Below, in pieces: positions 63,609-64,000 of a DNA stretch of 64,000 nt (positions are counted from its first letter, which is position 1; every line of letters begins with the position of its first letter). The DNA is from Bacteroides mediterraneensis (GTDB lineage: Bacteria > Bacteroidota > Bacteroidia > Bacteroidales > Bacteroidaceae). The notes below the pieces were generated by a model. That model did no database searches, was not told the DNA's origin, and saw only the letters and a program-made list of their open reading frames with translations. A program made the translations under genes and the position numbers. The stretch is from positions 596,322 through 660,321 of the forward strand of contig NZ_LT635783.1 of NCBI RefSeq assembly GCF_900128455.1. The letters are read 5' to 3'.

Positions 63609-63657
63609 GATGTATAAGCGTTTGAAAATGAATGTTCTTTTTATAAAAGGAATTGAT

Positions 63658-64000
63658 TTACAAGGTACCGATGGTCTTCTTCAGCATGAAATATTGGTAG
63701 AGGATACCTATCTGTGCGTTGGCCAGTTCCAGTTCGCTGCTCAGTTGGATGTTGCTGGCATCCAGCATGTCGGTCACCAGCGACAGTCCGTTGAGGTAGC
63801 GGCTGTGAATCACCTCGTAGTTCTCGTGGGCCAGCTGCACGTTCTTTTCCTTTGTATCCAGCCGGGTGTAAGCCTCTTCCAGATTGATATACGCCGCATT
63901 GATGCCGTTCGACAGCTGTTCGTCGGCCAGCCGTTTGTTTTCCTGTGCCTTCAGTGTGGCCAGTTTGGCCTGTTTCACCTTCTTGTTGTTCTTGAACAAG
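63658..64000 (-). CDS. TolC-family outer-membrane channel, C-terminal fragment (cut by window end)
   Basis: Only the last 113 or so residues are inside the window; the start lies beyond base 64000. The visible part is the C-terminal helical repeat of a TolC/OEP protein: AYINLEEAYTRLDTKEKNVQLAHENYEVIHSRYLNGLSLVTDMLDAS, then a short tail ending in KKTIGTL. It is the first gene of the efflux operon, 49 bases before the HlyD-like gene. Confidence 0.9.
   Translation of the reverse strand, partial: LFKNNKKVKQAKLATLKAQENKRLADEQLSNGINAAYINLEEAYTRLDTKEKNVQLAHENYEVIHSRYLNGLSLVTDMLDASNIQLSSELELANAQIGILYQYFMLKKTIGTL

Overview
The window looks like a chromosomal segment of a gut Bacteroidota, most likely Bacteroidaceae (Bacteroides/Phocaeicola type). 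The evidence is a SusC/SusD polysaccharide utilization locus (PUL) with a hybrid two-component regulator, many TAnnTTTG -7 boxes typical of the Bacteroidota primary sigma factor, almost no Shine-Dalgarno sequences, and Bacteroides-like gene orders (yicC-gmk-nadD, tsaB-DUF4290-murA-rimM-M23-dxr-rseP, pdxJ-exbB-exbD-tonB-like). I see no tRNA, rRNA, cas genes or prophage.

Layout. 1-13.8 kb: a truncated TonB-dependent receptor, a HAD phosphatase, proB, a Gfo/Idh/MocA oxidoreductase, a small conserved protein, an XRE-cupin regulator paired with an acyl-CoA synthetase, nadK, then a rightward run of pdxJ, exbB, exbD, a TonB/TolA-like protein, a DJ-1 protein, ispD and recG. 13.9-34.3 kb: a GH35 beta-galactosidase convergent with a 1342-residue hybrid two-component regulator, then susC, susD, a surface glycan-binding lipoprotein, a surface GH5, a fused GH5-GH3 enzyme and a GH3 beta-glucosidase, closed by a strong terminator. 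The enzyme set fits a linear beta-glucan or glucomannan: surface endo-cleavage, SusCD import, periplasmic trimming to monosaccharide. 34.3-38.8 kb: menA-GNAT, a metallophosphoesterase, and yicC-gmk-small membrane protein-nadD. 39.2-45.9 kb: a seven-gene envelope and translation operon. 46-48.4 kb: an S9 dipeptidyl peptidase. 48.4-49.1 kb: a non-coding region with a candidate small RNA. 49.1-52.2 kb: anaerobic ribonucleotide reductase nrdD-nrdG under a cobalamin riboswitch. 52.4-59.1 kb: a CCA-adding-type nucleotidyltransferase, a lipoprotein, a second secreted GH3 and a transglutaminase-like lipoprotein. 59.15-60.97 kb: an IS1182-like insertion sequence. 61-64 kb: a TolC/HlyD/MFS efflux operon cut by the window end.

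Most notable non-coding signals. Arrays of short dyad-symmetric units at a strict 21-22 bp period lie between divergent promoters at 1331-1418, 39000-39077 and 54001-54088, with a looser version at 48951-49006. An AT-rich transcript candidate at 48531-48841 has a good promoter, a GNRA-type 5' hairpin and repeated AAGGTATTAG motifs. A cobalamin riboswitch precedes the B12-independent class III reductase. A terminator hairpin sits inside the PUL just before the first enzyme gene. MurA carries Asp instead of the fosfomycin-target Cys. Where long reading frames began at TTG or ran past a promoter, I moved the start to the first plausible ATG downstream of the predicted transcription start.
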